Made by a program: the position numbers and the translations under genes. Under the pieces are notes generated by a model. That model did no database searches. It was given only the letters and a program-made list of their open reading frames with translations, and was not told the DNA's origin. Source: Halomarinibacterium sp041392125 (lineage in GTDB: Bacteria > Bacteroidota > Bacteroidia > Flavobacteriales > Flavobacteriaceae). Taken from it: a stretch of 64,000 bases of DNA. The stretch's first letter is position 1. Every line of letters starts with the position of its first letter. The stretch is taken from assembly GCA_041392125.1 (NCBI GenBank), contig JAWKMR010000012.1, positions 21,480 through 85,479 on the forward strand, given 5' to 3'. Shown piece after piece: positions 44,207-52,664 of this stretch.

Positions 44207-44236
44207 AAAAAAACACCACAAAATTGTGGTGTTTTT
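44207..44236 (-). terminator. Rho-independent terminator of the PPAD-like gene
   Basis: Perfect 12-bp stem AAAAACACCACA / TGTGGTGTTTTT with 4-nt loop; the left part of the stem on the minus strand includes the stop codon of the deiminase gene, and a T-rich tract follows. Confidence 0.88.
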
Positions 44237-45977
44237 AAATCTTAACTACTTTTCTGTTAACTCTTCCAAATTCTCCTTCAAAAGAAACAAACAAAGTTCC
44301 ATTCCAATTTGAATTAAGGTCTAAGGTAATCACTCCATTTCCTGAGTCTAATTGAGATTCAAATAACAGTTGCCCTAAAATAGAATGAATTTTCACTTGT
44401 ACCGGACCACTAATTTGATTTAAATTAAAATTTACTTTGCCCGTGGTAGGATTAGGATATGGTCCTGAGATATTATTTTCTGCCCAATCTTCGGTGGATA
44501 GACTATTGAGTTGAATGGTCCAAAACCCACTGGGTGCTACAATAGGACGTACCATAGTTTTACCGGAATTGGCTTCAGCTTCAATATAATATTCTACATT
44601 TACCAAGGTTGAAGGCATATTTACAGTGGCAGACCAAGTATCATCGCTCACAAAAGTCATAGGGGTTTCGGTAAATGTAGTAGCCCCTTCTTCTCTCCAA
44701 AAGACACTCGCTGTAGCAATACCGGAATTATGTTTTATTAGCGCATCAAGTTGAACGCTGGCATTGGGGGTAGATTCTGCAACAGGCTGATGCACAATCC
44801 AAAGAGGATCTGCAACCCCAACAGCATGAGTAATACAATGTATGGCTCCCAAAGAAGCAATTAAATTTTCACCGGCATTATCCACGTCAATTCCAACAAT
44901 GTTATAGCCCGGTAACATTTCCTGCCATTGGGCAATTGCAGGGCCGTCAACTTCGGGTCTATAGGTAGGAATAATTACCGTTTTGTTCACAAAAACAGCA
45001 TTGGTATAGGTTCTGTAATGTCCTCCAGTATCGGGATAACTGCCCGAAGTACTGGGAGGAGCATCAATCCACTTTACTTTGTAGGGTGTTCCGAAGGTGG
45101 ATTGAAAATTAGATAACACGTAATCTATATTGGCTTCAATTTGAGGCCCATCGGCAACTCCTTCGGGATATTTACTTACTAAAAGGGTTTCTTCATCCAA
45201 TAATTTCAGGTGCATATCGATGTGGTGGATAACATCGTACGGAAGTACATCCATCTTCACATAACGATTAATACCCATATAAGCATTCATAATAGCATCT
45301 ATCTCTGCTTCTGTTTTGGGAGAAACCCCATAAGGATTTCCCGGTTCATTTTCGTTTAAAATTAATTTAGACGCAAAGGCGTTTCCAAGTCCATCACTCA
45401 TATAGTTTCCACCTGTATTTACCAAGTCGTTAGTACCTGTCGTGGTTCCGTAGTACGGAATTCCGACTAACGCAGCATGGGCTTCAGGCATTACGTCGTC
45501 TAAGGGGCGTGGGCGATTGTAAATCCAGTCTGCCAAAGCTCTTTCGCCTACATCATCGCTATAAATAGTATTTCCGGCATAATCCCGAATCCAGATACTG
45601 TTCCAGGGTTCATTCATAAAAGTAACGTTGGTTAAATCTATCCCGTTACTAGATAAATAATTGGATACTGAAGTTTGATTTTGGGTGGTAATTATCACCT
45701 TACATTCTTGAACGGCAGCGGCAACAATTTGGCGCAGAATATTAGGATAACTGGGCTCCCAGGTAATGAGAAGGTATTCTATTTCTTCCCACTCCGCCAT
45801 AGCACGAACCGGTCCTGCAGGGGGGTCGGTAACGCGGGTTCCTTTAAAATTGAATTCGGAAAGGAGTGTTTTTTCACCTTCGGTTAAATTTTTCGGAAGA
45901 AATTCCTGTGCAGAAAGCAAAGCAAAAGAAAATAGAAATAGGAGAATAAGAGATACTTTGGAATTGGGATTTTTCAT
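44235..45977 (-). CDS. Exported peptidylarginine deiminase-like protein (PPAD/agmatine deiminase fold) with T9SS domain
   Basis: 580 residues. Signal peptide (to FALLSAQ, residue 24), catalytic guanidino-deiminase domain about 55-395, an Ig-like domain about 400-480, and a T9SS sorting domain (YPNPTTGKVNFNL, LNGTLFVSFEG-type end). Residues matching Porphyromonas PPAD appear with steadily rising offsets: W129 and D132 (WIRDY), R155 and R157 (NRPRP), H252 and D254 (HIDMH), N326 and C381 (GAIHC). It may turn arginine residues or free guanidines to citrulline outside the cell. Substrate inferred. Single gene with own terminator. Confidence 0.86.
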   Translation of the reverse strand: MKNPNSKVSLILLFLFSFALLSAQEFLPKNLTEGEKTLLSEFNFKGTRVTDPPAGPVRAMAEWEEIEYLLITWEPSYPNILRQIVAAAVQECKVIITTQNQTSVSNYLSSNGIDLTNVTFMNEPWNSIWIRDYAGNTIYSDDVGERALADWIYNRPRPLDDVMPEAHAALVGIPYYGTTTGTNDLVNTGGNYMSDGLGNAFASKLILNENEPGNPYGVSPKTEAEIDAIMNAYMGINRYVKMDVLPYDVIHHIDMHLKLLDEETLLVSKYPEGVADGPQIEANIDYVLSNFQSTFGTPYKVKWIDAPPSTSGSYPDTGGHYRTYTNAVFVNKTVIIPTYRPEVDGPAIAQWQEMLPGYNIVGIDVDNAGENLIASLGAIHCITHAVGVADPLWIVHQPVAESTPNASVQLDALIKHNSGIATASVFWREEGATTFTETPMTFVSDDTWSATVNMPSTLVNVEYYIEAEANSGKTMVRPIVAPSGFWTIQLNSLSTEDWAENNISGPYPNPTTGKVNFNLNQISGPVQVKIHSILGQLLFESQLDSGNGVITLDLNSNWNGTLFVSFEGEFGRVNRKVVKI

Positions 45978-46039
45978 TTTTGAAACTATTTGAAGCTACT
46001 AATATAAGGAAAATGCCATTTGAAAGGGGCCTTCCACTT

Positions 46040-46681
46040 TTAAAAATCCAGAAATTTCATAAAATCCTTACGGGAAATTTCTTCGGCACCCAGACTGTGC
46101 AGATGATTTGTAAATATCTGACAATCAATTATTTTATATTTTTCAGAAAGTAGCTTTTCAACCCAATAATAAAACCCTACTTTAGAGGCATTACTTTCAT
46201 TGCTGAACATACTTTCTCCGCAAAATACTTTTTTTTGAGGCAAATCAATTCCATAGAGACCCCCTACCAAATTTCCCTCTTTCCAGACTTCAACAGATTT
46301 TGCTATCCCCAAGGTATGCAAGTTGTAATAGGCTGAAATCATTTCGGAGGTAATCCAAGTCCCTCTTTGACCTTTTCTTTTTATTTTGGCACATTGTTCA
46401 ATAACTTCCCTAAAGCATTCATTGAAGGTGACGGTAAACACTTCTGAAGTAATCACTTTTTTTAAACTTCTCGAAACCTTTAATTTTTCGGGAAAAAGCA
46501 CCATTCGGGGATCCGGGCTCCACCACAGCAAAGGTTGATCTGTTTCATACCACGGAAAGATTCCCGATTGATACGCCAGTAGTAATCTTTCTACAGACAG
46601 GTCTCCTCCCACAGCAAGTAGCCCTTCTGTGGAGGCTTCAGAGACGGGAGGAAACCAGAGTTGTTTGGTAAGGTAAACCAT
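46040..46681 (-). CDS. aat: Leucyl/phenylalanyl-tRNA--protein transferase
   Basis: Adds Leu or Phe to N-terminal Arg/Lys of proteins, marking them for ClpSAP degradation. 213 residues with FPPVSEASTEGLLAVGGDLS near 10-29, GIFPWYETDQPLLWWSPDPR near 41-60, GLYGIDLPQ and GESMFS near 145-165. Normal length and start. Monocistronic. Confidence 0.95.
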   Translation of the reverse strand: MVYLTKQLWFPPVSEASTEGLLAVGGDLSVERLLLAYQSGIFPWYETDQPLLWWSPDPRMVLFPEKLKVSRSLKKVITSEVFTVTFNECFREVIEQCAKIKRKGQRGTWITSEMISAYYNLHTLGIAKSVEVWKEGNLVGGLYGIDLPQKKVFCGESMFSNESNASKVGFYYWVEKLLSEKYKIIDCQIFTNHLHSLGAEEISRKDFMKFLDF

Positions 46682-46835
46682 TGTTTTTCAGAAAGGAAAA
46701 CTGTTAAAAGTGAAATTTTTATTTCAAATCTCATACATTTTAATGAAATTTAATAGCTTTTTTGAAACCAACTAAACTATTTGTTCATTATTGTAGCTAT
46801 TTAAATTTTCAAGAAAGTACCTAACACAAAACTAG

Positions 46836-46865
46836 CCTCGTTTATTGGCCATAAGCGAGGTTTTT
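46836..46865 (+). terminator. Plus-strand-oriented Rho-independent terminator without an upstream plus gene
   Basis: 10-bp stem CCTCGTTTAT / ATAAGCGAGG (one G-T pair) with loop TGGCC and T5 at 46861-46865. The flanking genes are both minus; the T-run is on the plus side. Possible end of a short plus-strand RNA from 46682-46835, or an imperfect minus terminator of the transporter gene. Confidence 0.6.
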
Positions 46866-46867
46866 AT

Positions 46868-48244
46868 TTATAAAAGCAGTAATCCTCCCATAAAAACTAT
46901 TATCCCAAGCACCATAACCAGTAGTGTATAAGGCAATATTTCGTTTGCTTTTAATTTGGTAATCCCCAATAATGGTAAAGCCCAAAAAGGCTGGAGCATA
47001 TTTGTAATTTGATCGCCATAGGCAAGTGCCATAACGGCTTTTGGAAGTGGAACCCCTAATTGAAGTGCAGATTCTATAACCACAGGACCTTGAACCGCCC
47101 ATTGGCCTCCTCCGCTGGGTACAAAAATATTGACCAACCCCGCACTAATAAATGTAAATATAGGTAGGGTGCTTTCAGAAGCAATAGAAACAAAAAAGTG
47201 TGCAATTTCAATTACCATCCCGCTATCCTTCATAATTCCCATAATCCCGAAATAAAGCGGAAACTGTATTAAAATTCCGGAGGCCCCTTTAATGGCTTCT
47301 TCCAAAGCATCTAAAAAGTTCGAAAAATTACCATGAAGAAGTAATGCCAATCCAAACATTAAAAAATTGAGCATGTTAGGCGTAATAATCCATTGACTAA
47401 TTTCCTGGAAATACTGATAGAAAAAAGCTACAAGTACCAGCAATCCGAATCCTATCCCTATCCATTTTGAATGGTCGACTTTTTCAGCTCCATGTACTAT
47501 TTTCTTTTTCGGTAGTAGATTTTTATAAATAGGCAGATCGGTGTTTGTCGGGATTGTACTTTTTGCCAAAAACCGAAGAAAAAGTGGAATGGTAATTAAT
47601 AATACTCCAAAAATAATCAAGTTAGAAGTGCTAAAAACCGTTTCACTGTAAGGGATAAGATCCGGAAGTTGCTGTGGGATTGAAGCATCTCCAATGCCTG
47701 TCATAAAGTTAGCTAAATGACCACTTTCACTTACCTTAGAGGGAGCTGAGCCGCTTATCCCTCCGTGCCAAACCATTAAGCCTACATATCCCGAAGCTCC
47801 CACGAGTGGATAATTAATAGAAAAACCTCTTTCTTGGGCAGCTTCAGCTACTTTTCTTGCTAAAATTGCCCCAAAAATAAGTCCAAGACCCCAATTAAAA
47901 AAGGACACCAGCATAGTGGTACTACTTACTAAAACTACCGCATTCTGCGTATTAGACACAAAATTTGTAAGACGATTAATGAAGGTATTCATAGGCTTAC
48001 TTAATACCAAAATATGGCCTAAAACCAAGATGAGCATCATTTGGTACGCAAAGACCAAAAGGGCCTGATTCCAAATACCGTTCTCCCAATACGAAAGCAA
48101 TGCTAAAAAGTGATTTTGATCTTTTGGAGCTTCTGTAAAAAGCAATGCCATGACAATCGTAAGCACTGTTAAAATGACAGCAATGGCAAAGGGAGAGGGT
48201 AAAAACCGCTTAAAAAGAGTTTCTATGGCGTTGCTGAAATTCAT
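46868..48244 (-). CDS. Short-chain fatty acid transporter (AtoE family)
   Basis: 458 residues, about twelve transmembrane helices. Conserved are PFAIAVILTVLTIV near 17-30, the glycine-rich WHGGISGSAPSKVSE near 155-169, FNWGLGLIFGAILARK near 115, and VPSGGGQWAVQGPVV near 372-386, typical of AtoE/TIGR00366 transporters. It would import acetoacetate or butyrate-type acids. No acyl-CoA transferase is adjacent, so the substrate is by family only. Confidence 0.88.
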   Translation of the reverse strand: MNFSNAIETLFKRFLPSPFAIAVILTVLTIVMALLFTEAPKDQNHFLALLSYWENGIWNQALLVFAYQMMLILVLGHILVLSKPMNTFINRLTNFVSNTQNAVVLVSSTTMLVSFFNWGLGLIFGAILARKVAEAAQERGFSINYPLVGASGYVGLMVWHGGISGSAPSKVSESGHLANFMTGIGDASIPQQLPDLIPYSETVFSTSNLIIFGVLLITIPLFLRFLAKSTIPTNTDLPIYKNLLPKKKIVHGAEKVDHSKWIGIGFGLLVLVAFFYQYFQEISQWIITPNMLNFLMFGLALLLHGNFSNFLDALEEAIKGASGILIQFPLYFGIMGIMKDSGMVIEIAHFFVSIASESTLPIFTFISAGLVNIFVPSGGGQWAVQGPVVIESALQLGVPLPKAVMALAYGDQITNMLQPFWALPLLGITKLKANEILPYTLLVMVLGIIVFMGGLLLL

Positions 48245-48251
48245 CTGTTAA

Positions 48252-48280
48252 AAATAAAAAAATCCCACCAGAGGTGGGAC
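48252..48280 (-). terminator. Rho-independent terminator between the DUF3127 gene and the transporter gene
   Basis: Perfect 7-bp stem TCCCACC / GGTGGGA with a 3-nt loop, followed on the minus strand by a T7 run. Confidence 0.85.
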
Positions 48281-48293
48281 ATACATCATTTCA

Positions 48294-48668
48294 TTAGAAA
48301 GGCAAATCGTCGTGATCTTCTTCATTAAAATCGGAGATAGGCTCGAAGGCATCTTCGGCAGGCATCGGCGGCATTTGAGTTGCCGGTGCTGCATCGAGAT
48401 TCTCAATGCGCCATCCTTGAATGGAATTAAAATATTTGGTTTCACCCTGAGGATTTACCCATTCGCGTCCGCGAAGATTAATGCTTACTTTTACATTTTG
48501 TCCAACCTTATAATTGTTTAACAAATCGGTTTTGTCCTGGACAAACTCAATAAGGATGTGTTGCGGATATTGTTCTTCGGTAGTTACCACTAATTCTCTT
48601 TTTCTGAACCCATTACTCCCAAAAGTTTGAGTATCGCTTATTTGTTTAATTTTTCCTTGTACTTCCAT
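48294..48668 (-). CDS. DUF3127 OB-fold-like protein
   Basis: 124 residues. MEVQGKIKQISDTQTFGSNG start, RKRELVVTTEEQYPQHI near 23-39, and VSINLRGREWVNPQGETKYFNSI near 62-84 form a five-strand OB-fold pattern; an acidic tail (DFNEEDHDDLPF) resembles the SSB C-terminal tip. DUF3127 function is unknown; single-stranded nucleic acid binding is a reasonable guess. Own terminator downstream. Confidence 0.85.
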   Translation of the reverse strand: MEVQGKIKQISDTQTFGSNGFRKRELVVTTEEQYPQHILIEFVQDKTDLLNNYKVGQNVKVSINLRGREWVNPQGETKYFNSIQGWRIENLDAAPATQMPPMPAEDAFEPISDFNEEDHDDLPF

Positions 48669-48690
48669 AATTTATTATTTCTATCTGCTA

Positions 48691-49515
48691 CTATTTAATT
48701 AATGCTTCCCAAGCCGCTTGAACATTTCCTTCTTGTAGAAATTGCTGGGCTTTTATATGCTTTTCTTTTGAAAAAATAATTTGTGATGCATCATCTGGTA
48801 ACGTTTCTACATTAGCTAACATCCCCAAATCATTTCCGGTTAAAATGGTACTTTTTCGAATTGCTTCAGGTAGCGCATCTACGCCAATTCCCATCGTTTG
48901 CAAAGGCTTTGGAACTTCAAACAGACCTTCCTTGGCCCGCGAATACCAATTGCCTCCCATACGTGCTACCGTATCTATTTTTAAGGGGTCTATCCTTCCA
49001 TTGGCATCGAGTACTTCTTCTTTTATGTGAAGCTTTACCACCTCCGCAATAATAAGATTTCCAGCACCCCCTTCAATTCCTAATGGGATAATATCCTTCA
49101 CGAAGCATTCAAATTGAACAGGTGCTTCGGCTACTCTTGGCGGTTTCACTATTTCTGAAGGAATTTCAGTAAATCCTGCTTTTATAAATTCATTTACTCC
49201 TTTAGGGTATTCGGTAGAGGACAAACTCATTTGCTGTACCATGGCATAACTTACCATATTTATAACAACCTCTTTTACTTCTTGTACATTTTCGAGGGTA
49301 TGTTTTATGGTATTCCCTTGAACCCTTCTTGCCGGTGAAAAAATCATCACCGGAGGATTTGCACTAAATACATTAAAAAAACTAAAAGGAGACAGGTTTA
49401 CATTTCCTTGAAGGTCTATGGTACTGGCAAAACAAATAGGTCTAGGGGAAACCGATGCCAATAAATACCCGTGTAATTGTGCCGTAGAAATATCCTTGGG
49501 AGAAATACTAACCAT
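48691..49515 (-). CDS. Flavin reductase-like FMN-binding split-barrel protein
   Basis: 274 residues. SPRPICFASTIDLQGNVNLSPFSFFNVFSANPP near 23-55 is the FMN-binding split-barrel signature; SLSSTEYPKGVNEF near 97 follows. The C-terminal ~60 residues are an extra helical tail seen in Bacteroidota members. Reduces flavin with NAD(P)H or acts on an unknown substrate. The promoter element TACCTTTG (minus) lies at 49521-49528, 6 bp before the start codon, implying a very short leader. Confidence 0.85.
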   Translation of the reverse strand: MVSISPKDISTAQLHGYLLASVSPRPICFASTIDLQGNVNLSPFSFFNVFSANPPVMIFSPARRVQGNTIKHTLENVQEVKEVVINMVSYAMVQQMSLSSTEYPKGVNEFIKAGFTEIPSEIVKPPRVAEAPVQFECFVKDIIPLGIEGGAGNLIIAEVVKLHIKEEVLDANGRIDPLKIDTVARMGGNWYSRAKEGLFEVPKPLQTMGIGVDALPEAIRKSTILTGNDLGMLANVETLPDDASQIIFSKEKHIKAQQFLQEGNVQAAWEALIK

Positions 49516-49601
49516 AAAAGCAAAGGTATTGTAAACCGTACTTTTTTAAAAATTAATGTATACAATAATATTAACATAAAACCATTATATTTAAACTGAA
49601 A

Positions 49602-49609
49602 TACATTTG
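49602..49609 (+). promoter_or_regulatory. -7 promoter element directly before the histidine kinase start
   Basis: TACATTTG ends 3 bp before the ATG at 49613, and it contains the in-frame TTG at 49607. Transcription would begin at or inside the start codon, suggesting a leaderless mRNA. Confidence 0.55.
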
Positions 49610-49612
49610 TTC

Positions 49613-50767
49613 ATGCCTAATAAAACAATACTTACCCGATGGTTCTTTGTGGCAACTTCCGTAATTATAATTAGTTTAATTTTATGGAATACCTATCAAT
49701 TTTTTACCCAGCTGAAAGAAAACGAACGCAACAAAATGACCATTTGGGCCGCTGCTTTTGAAGAGTTTCAACAAGTTGAAATCACCAACAAAGAATGGAA
49801 TAGCAAATTAATATTAAATGTGTTGCAGAGTAACAAAACAACACCCATGATATTATACACGCATCGAGAGGATAAATTTGACATCAATAACTTAGACTCA
49901 TTGTATTTGAAGGACGCCAAAAAAAGAGACCAACTCATTGAACAATTTAAAAGTGAATACAAACCTATTGAAGTAATGTATAAGGATACGGTATTGCAAA
50001 CTATTTACTATGGAAATTCCCCTATTATTAATAAAATAAAATATTATCCGGCAGCACTTATTGTTATCATTTTGCTTTTCTTTTTGGCGATTTACTTTTT
50101 TTATCAAACCTCAAAGTCTGCCGAGCAAAACAAGCTCTGGGCAGGTATGGCTAAGGAAACAGCGCATCAAATAGGAACGCCGCTTTCTTCCTTAACAGGT
50201 TGGACCGAAATACTGAAAGAAGAAAACGTAAATCCTAGTTATATTGAAGAAATTGATAAAGACATTTCACGCCTTAAAACCATTACGGAACGATTTTCTA
50301 AAATTGGCTCCATCCCAAAACTTGAAATTGTAGATTTGGTTTCTGAAACCCAAAAGAGTTTTAACTATTTAAAAAGCAGAAGTTCCAAACTTATCGATTT
50401 TGAACTTAAAACCCCCAAAGAAACCATTCAGGTAAATTTAAATCCGCAACTCTATGGATGGACCATCGAGAATTTGTTCAAAAACAGCATTGATGCCATG
50501 CGAGGGCAGGGAAAAATTACGTTGGAAATCATTAACGATTCTAAAAAAGTATGTATTAGGGTAAGCGATACCGGAAAAGGAATTCCCCGAAAAGACTTTA
50601 AGAAGATTTTTGAACCCGGTTTTACAACTAAAAAAAGAGGATGGGGTTTAGGATTGTCGCTTTCAAAAAGAATTATTGAAGACTATCACAAGGGAAAAAT
50701 ATACGTATTAAAAAGTGTGAAAAACGAAGGAACTACCTTTGAAATAGCATTGCCTCAACTTGCATAA
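49613..50767 (+). CDS. Membrane sensor histidine kinase (orphan)
   Basis: 384 residues. Helices at about 10-29 and 145-165 flank a ~115-residue periplasmic sensor domain. Phosphoacceptor H185 is in KETAHQIGTPLSSL, followed by a HATPase domain: N-box NLFKNSIDAMRGQG, VSDTGKGIPRKD, and RGWGLGLSLSKRII. No response regulator gene is adjacent; one base downstream starts a zinc-ribbon membrane protein. The HQIGTPLSSL type is common in Bacteroidota kinases. Signal unknown. Confidence 0.88.
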   Translation: MPNKTILTRWFFVATSVIIISLILWNTYQFFTQLKENERNKMTIWAAAFEEFQQVEITNKEWNSKLILNVLQSNKTTPMILYTHREDKFDINNLDSLYLKDAKKRDQLIEQFKSEYKPIEVMYKDTVLQTIYYGNSPIINKIKYYPAALIVIILLFFLAIYFFYQTSKSAEQNKLWAGMAKETAHQIGTPLSSLTGWTEILKEENVNPSYIEEIDKDISRLKTITERFSKIGSIPKLEIVDLVSETQKSFNYLKSRSSKLIDFELKTPKETIQVNLNPQLYGWTIENLFKNSIDAMRGQGKITLEIINDSKKVCIRVSDTGKGIPRKDFKKIFEPGFTTKKRGWGLGLSLSKRIIEDYHKGKIYVLKSVKNEGTTFEIALPQLA

Positions 50768-51109
50768 ATGACTACCAAAAAACAGCTACTGCATTCGGCT
50801 AAAATTACCAACAATTGCCCCGAATGTTTTTCAATCGAGGGTTTAGAGTTTTCTTTCTTACAGGAAGAAAAAGAAAACAAATTATACTCAAAAGCCAATC
50901 CTATTATTGAAGAAATTCTGTATTGTCACCATTGTAACCATACTATTTATCCGGTAAACTGGACACAGGATATTGAACGTGTATATGCCTATCACAAAAA
51001 ATTAGCAAAACCAAAGAATCCTTCTTTCAAATTAAAACCATTGGCTTTTATTATCATACTAGCAGATATAATTGCCCTAGGAGTCCTAATCTACTTTTTT
51101 ACCCGATAA
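50768..51109 (+). CDS. Small zinc-ribbon-like membrane protein
   Basis: 113 residues. Two CxxC pairs, NCPECFS (about 17-23) and YCHHCNH (about 53-59), could bind one zinc. A single helix near 93-111 anchors the C-terminus. It starts on the base after the kinase stop codon, so it is cotranslated and may modulate that kinase. No known family recognised. Confidence 0.7.
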   Translation: MTTKKQLLHSAKITNNCPECFSIEGLEFSFLQEEKENKLYSKANPIIEEILYCHHCNHTIYPVNWTQDIERVYAYHKKLAKPKNPSFKLKPLAFIIILADIIALGVLIYFFTR

Positions 51110-51494
51110 AATTTGAATGAATTTGCTTGGCTAAAGCATCCATTTCGGCGGCTTCTACTTGTACTTTATGTTGAAATGTCATATCACGCATTTCATTAAT
51201 GGGAATTAAGTGTACGTGAACGTGAGGCACTTCCAAACCAATAACAGAAACCCCTATACGCTTGCAAGGTACTGACTTTTCAAGGGCTTTAGCAACTTTA
51301 TACGAAAAATCCATTAGCTTAGAATAATGGGAGAGTTCCATGTCGAAAATTTTATTAATTTCTTTTTTTGGAACACATAGTGTATGTCCTAAAGCGTTGG
51401 GGTTAATATCCAAAAAAGCAATAAAATCTTCGTTCTCTGCTACTTTATAACAGGGAATTTCGCCACTGATAATCTTTGTGAAAATGGAAGCCAT
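51099..51494 (-). CDS. HIT-family protein (Hint-like nucleotide hydrolase)
   Basis: 131 residues. The catalytic triad motif is HVHVHLIP near 90-97; FTKIISGEIPCYKV at the start and FLDINPNALGHTLCVPK near 28-44 are the usual HIT blocks. Acts on nucleoside phosphoramidates or related nucleotides. Overlaps the greA stop by one base, so it is cotranscribed with it. The gene end converges on the zinc-ribbon gene with 11 bp overlap. Confidence 0.93.
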   Translation of the reverse strand: MASIFTKIISGEIPCYKVAENEDFIAFLDINPNALGHTLCVPKKEINKIFDMELSHYSKLMDFSYKVAKALEKSVPCKRIGVSVIGLEVPHVHVHLIPINEMRDMTFQHKVQVEAAEMDALAKQIHSNFIG

Positions 51495-51970
51495 TAATCT
51501 CTACTAATTTCTAAAATCTCAAATTTCATGATTCCGTTGGGAACCTGTATTTCGGCAATTTCGCCTACTTCTTTGCCCAACAACCCCTTTCCGATAGGAG
51601 AATCTACCGATATTTTTCCGGTTTTAAGATCGGCTTCACTTTGCGCCACCAACTTATAGGTCATTTGCATGCCATTGGTTTGGTTTTTTATCTTAACCGT
51701 AGAATGCACCAACACCTTTGAAACATCCAGTTGGGATTCATCAATCAAACGGGCGTTAGCTACCACTTCTTCCAACTTTGCAATACGCATCTCCAACATC
51801 CCTTGTGCCTCTTTAGCTGCATCGTATTCTGCATTTTCACTTAAATCGCCTTTATCTCTGGCTTCTGCAATTGCCTGCGAAGCTTTAGGACGCTCCACAT
51901 CTTTTAATTGATTGAGTTCCTCCCTTAATTTTTTTAATCCCTCTGCGGTGTAGTAAGATACTTTACTCAT
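51494..51970 (-). CDS. greA: Transcription elongation factor GreA
   Basis: Rescues backtracked RNA polymerase by stimulating transcript cleavage. 158 residues: an N-terminal coiled coil (YTAEGLKKLREELNQLKDVE) with the acidic tip in ARDKGDLSENAEYDAAKEAQ near 34-53, and a C-terminal FKBP-like domain with ISVDSPIGKGLLGKEVGE. Standard length; followed by the HIT gene with one-base overlap. Confidence 0.96.
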   Translation of the reverse strand: MSKVSYYTAEGLKKLREELNQLKDVERPKASQAIAEARDKGDLSENAEYDAAKEAQGMLEMRIAKLEEVVANARLIDESQLDVSKVLVHSTVKIKNQTNGMQMTYKLVAQSEADLKTGKISVDSPIGKGLLGKEVGEIAEIQVPNGIMKFEILEISRD

Positions 51971-52037
51971 AACTTCATCGTTTTAAATACAATTCATTAC
52001 CACAATTTTAAACTATTACTAAACGGGTGTGGGAATG

Positions 52038-52063
52038 AAAAAATCCCATGCGCGACGGGATTT
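52038..52063 (-). terminator. Possible minus-strand terminator upstream of greA
   Basis: 7-bp stem AAATCCC / GGGATTT with a 9-nt loop, followed on the minus strand by T6. The nearest minus gene upstream is the thiamine-type receptor ending at 52661, so its transcript would run antisense through the 52224-52664 lipoprotein gene. Confidence 0.5.
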
Positions 52064-52197
52064 CTATGCAAATATAATAAAATTTACTCGCAAAGTGAGG
52101 GTTAAATAACTCAAGGCTCACCTAGAAATAAAATTATTTTCCAATTCTGTGACTCTTGTACTTATCCTAAGTCTGTTTGTTTGCTTAATAATTATTG

Positions 52198-52205
52198 TAC
52201 TTTTG
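52198..52205 (+). promoter_or_regulatory. -7 promoter element of the Rieske-like lipoprotein
   Basis: TACTTTTG, full consensus, 18 bp before the ATG at 52224; it excludes earlier in-frame starts. Confidence 0.6.
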
Positions 52206-52223
52206 TACACATCAAAAATTGCT

Positions 52224-52664
52224 ATGTATAAATTCCTTTTTTCTCTTATCATTTTTGTTATTTTGACAGGTTGTAACAAAAACAATGACGATGGCATTAA
52301 CAATAACAATCCCTATTTAACACCTCCTATTGTCAACCTAACACTAAACCTTAACCTTCCCGAATACAATCCTTTGCGTTTCCCCGGAAATTCTATTGTT
52401 TTATCTCAGCAAGGGATAAAAGGGATTATTGTCTATAACGTTAATAATGACTTATATACAGCCTTCGATTTAACCGATCCCAACCATATCCCAAACAGTT
52501 GTTCAAAAATGACGGTGGAAGGTATTATTGCTACCTGCACATGCGAGGATCATAATGCGTACGACATAGTTACAGGACAGATAACTCCTGCTGAGCAAAA
52601 TACCTATCCCATGCATCAGTACCGAATAAGCAGATCAGGCGACAATATTACTGTTAGCAACTAA
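52224..52664 (+). CDS. Small lipoprotein with Rieske-like C-terminal part
   Basis: 146 residues. Lipobox VILTGC (Cys16) after a short signal peptide, then an Asn-rich spacer. From about residue 55 the order of strands and GIKGIIVYNVNNDLYTAFDLTDPN resembles a Rieske fold. The ligand loops read CSKM and CTCEDH: the second keeps CxxH but the first has lost its His, so a normal [2Fe-2S] cluster is unlikely. Start chosen behind the promoter element. The 3' end overlaps the receptor gene by 4 bp. Confidence 0.68.
   Translation: MYKFLFSLIIFVILTGCNKNNDDGINNNNPYLTPPIVNLTLNLNLPEYNPLRFPGNSIVLSQQGIKGIIVYNVNNDLYTAFDLTDPNHIPNSCSKMTVEGIIATCTCEDHNAYDIVTGQITPAEQNTYPMHQYRISRSGDNITVSN

Noticed and set aside
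46842..47102. 86-residue minus-strand frame overlapping the transporter 3' end
   Set aside because: It is a different frame of the AtoE-type gene; the encoded sequence has no membrane or domain signature.
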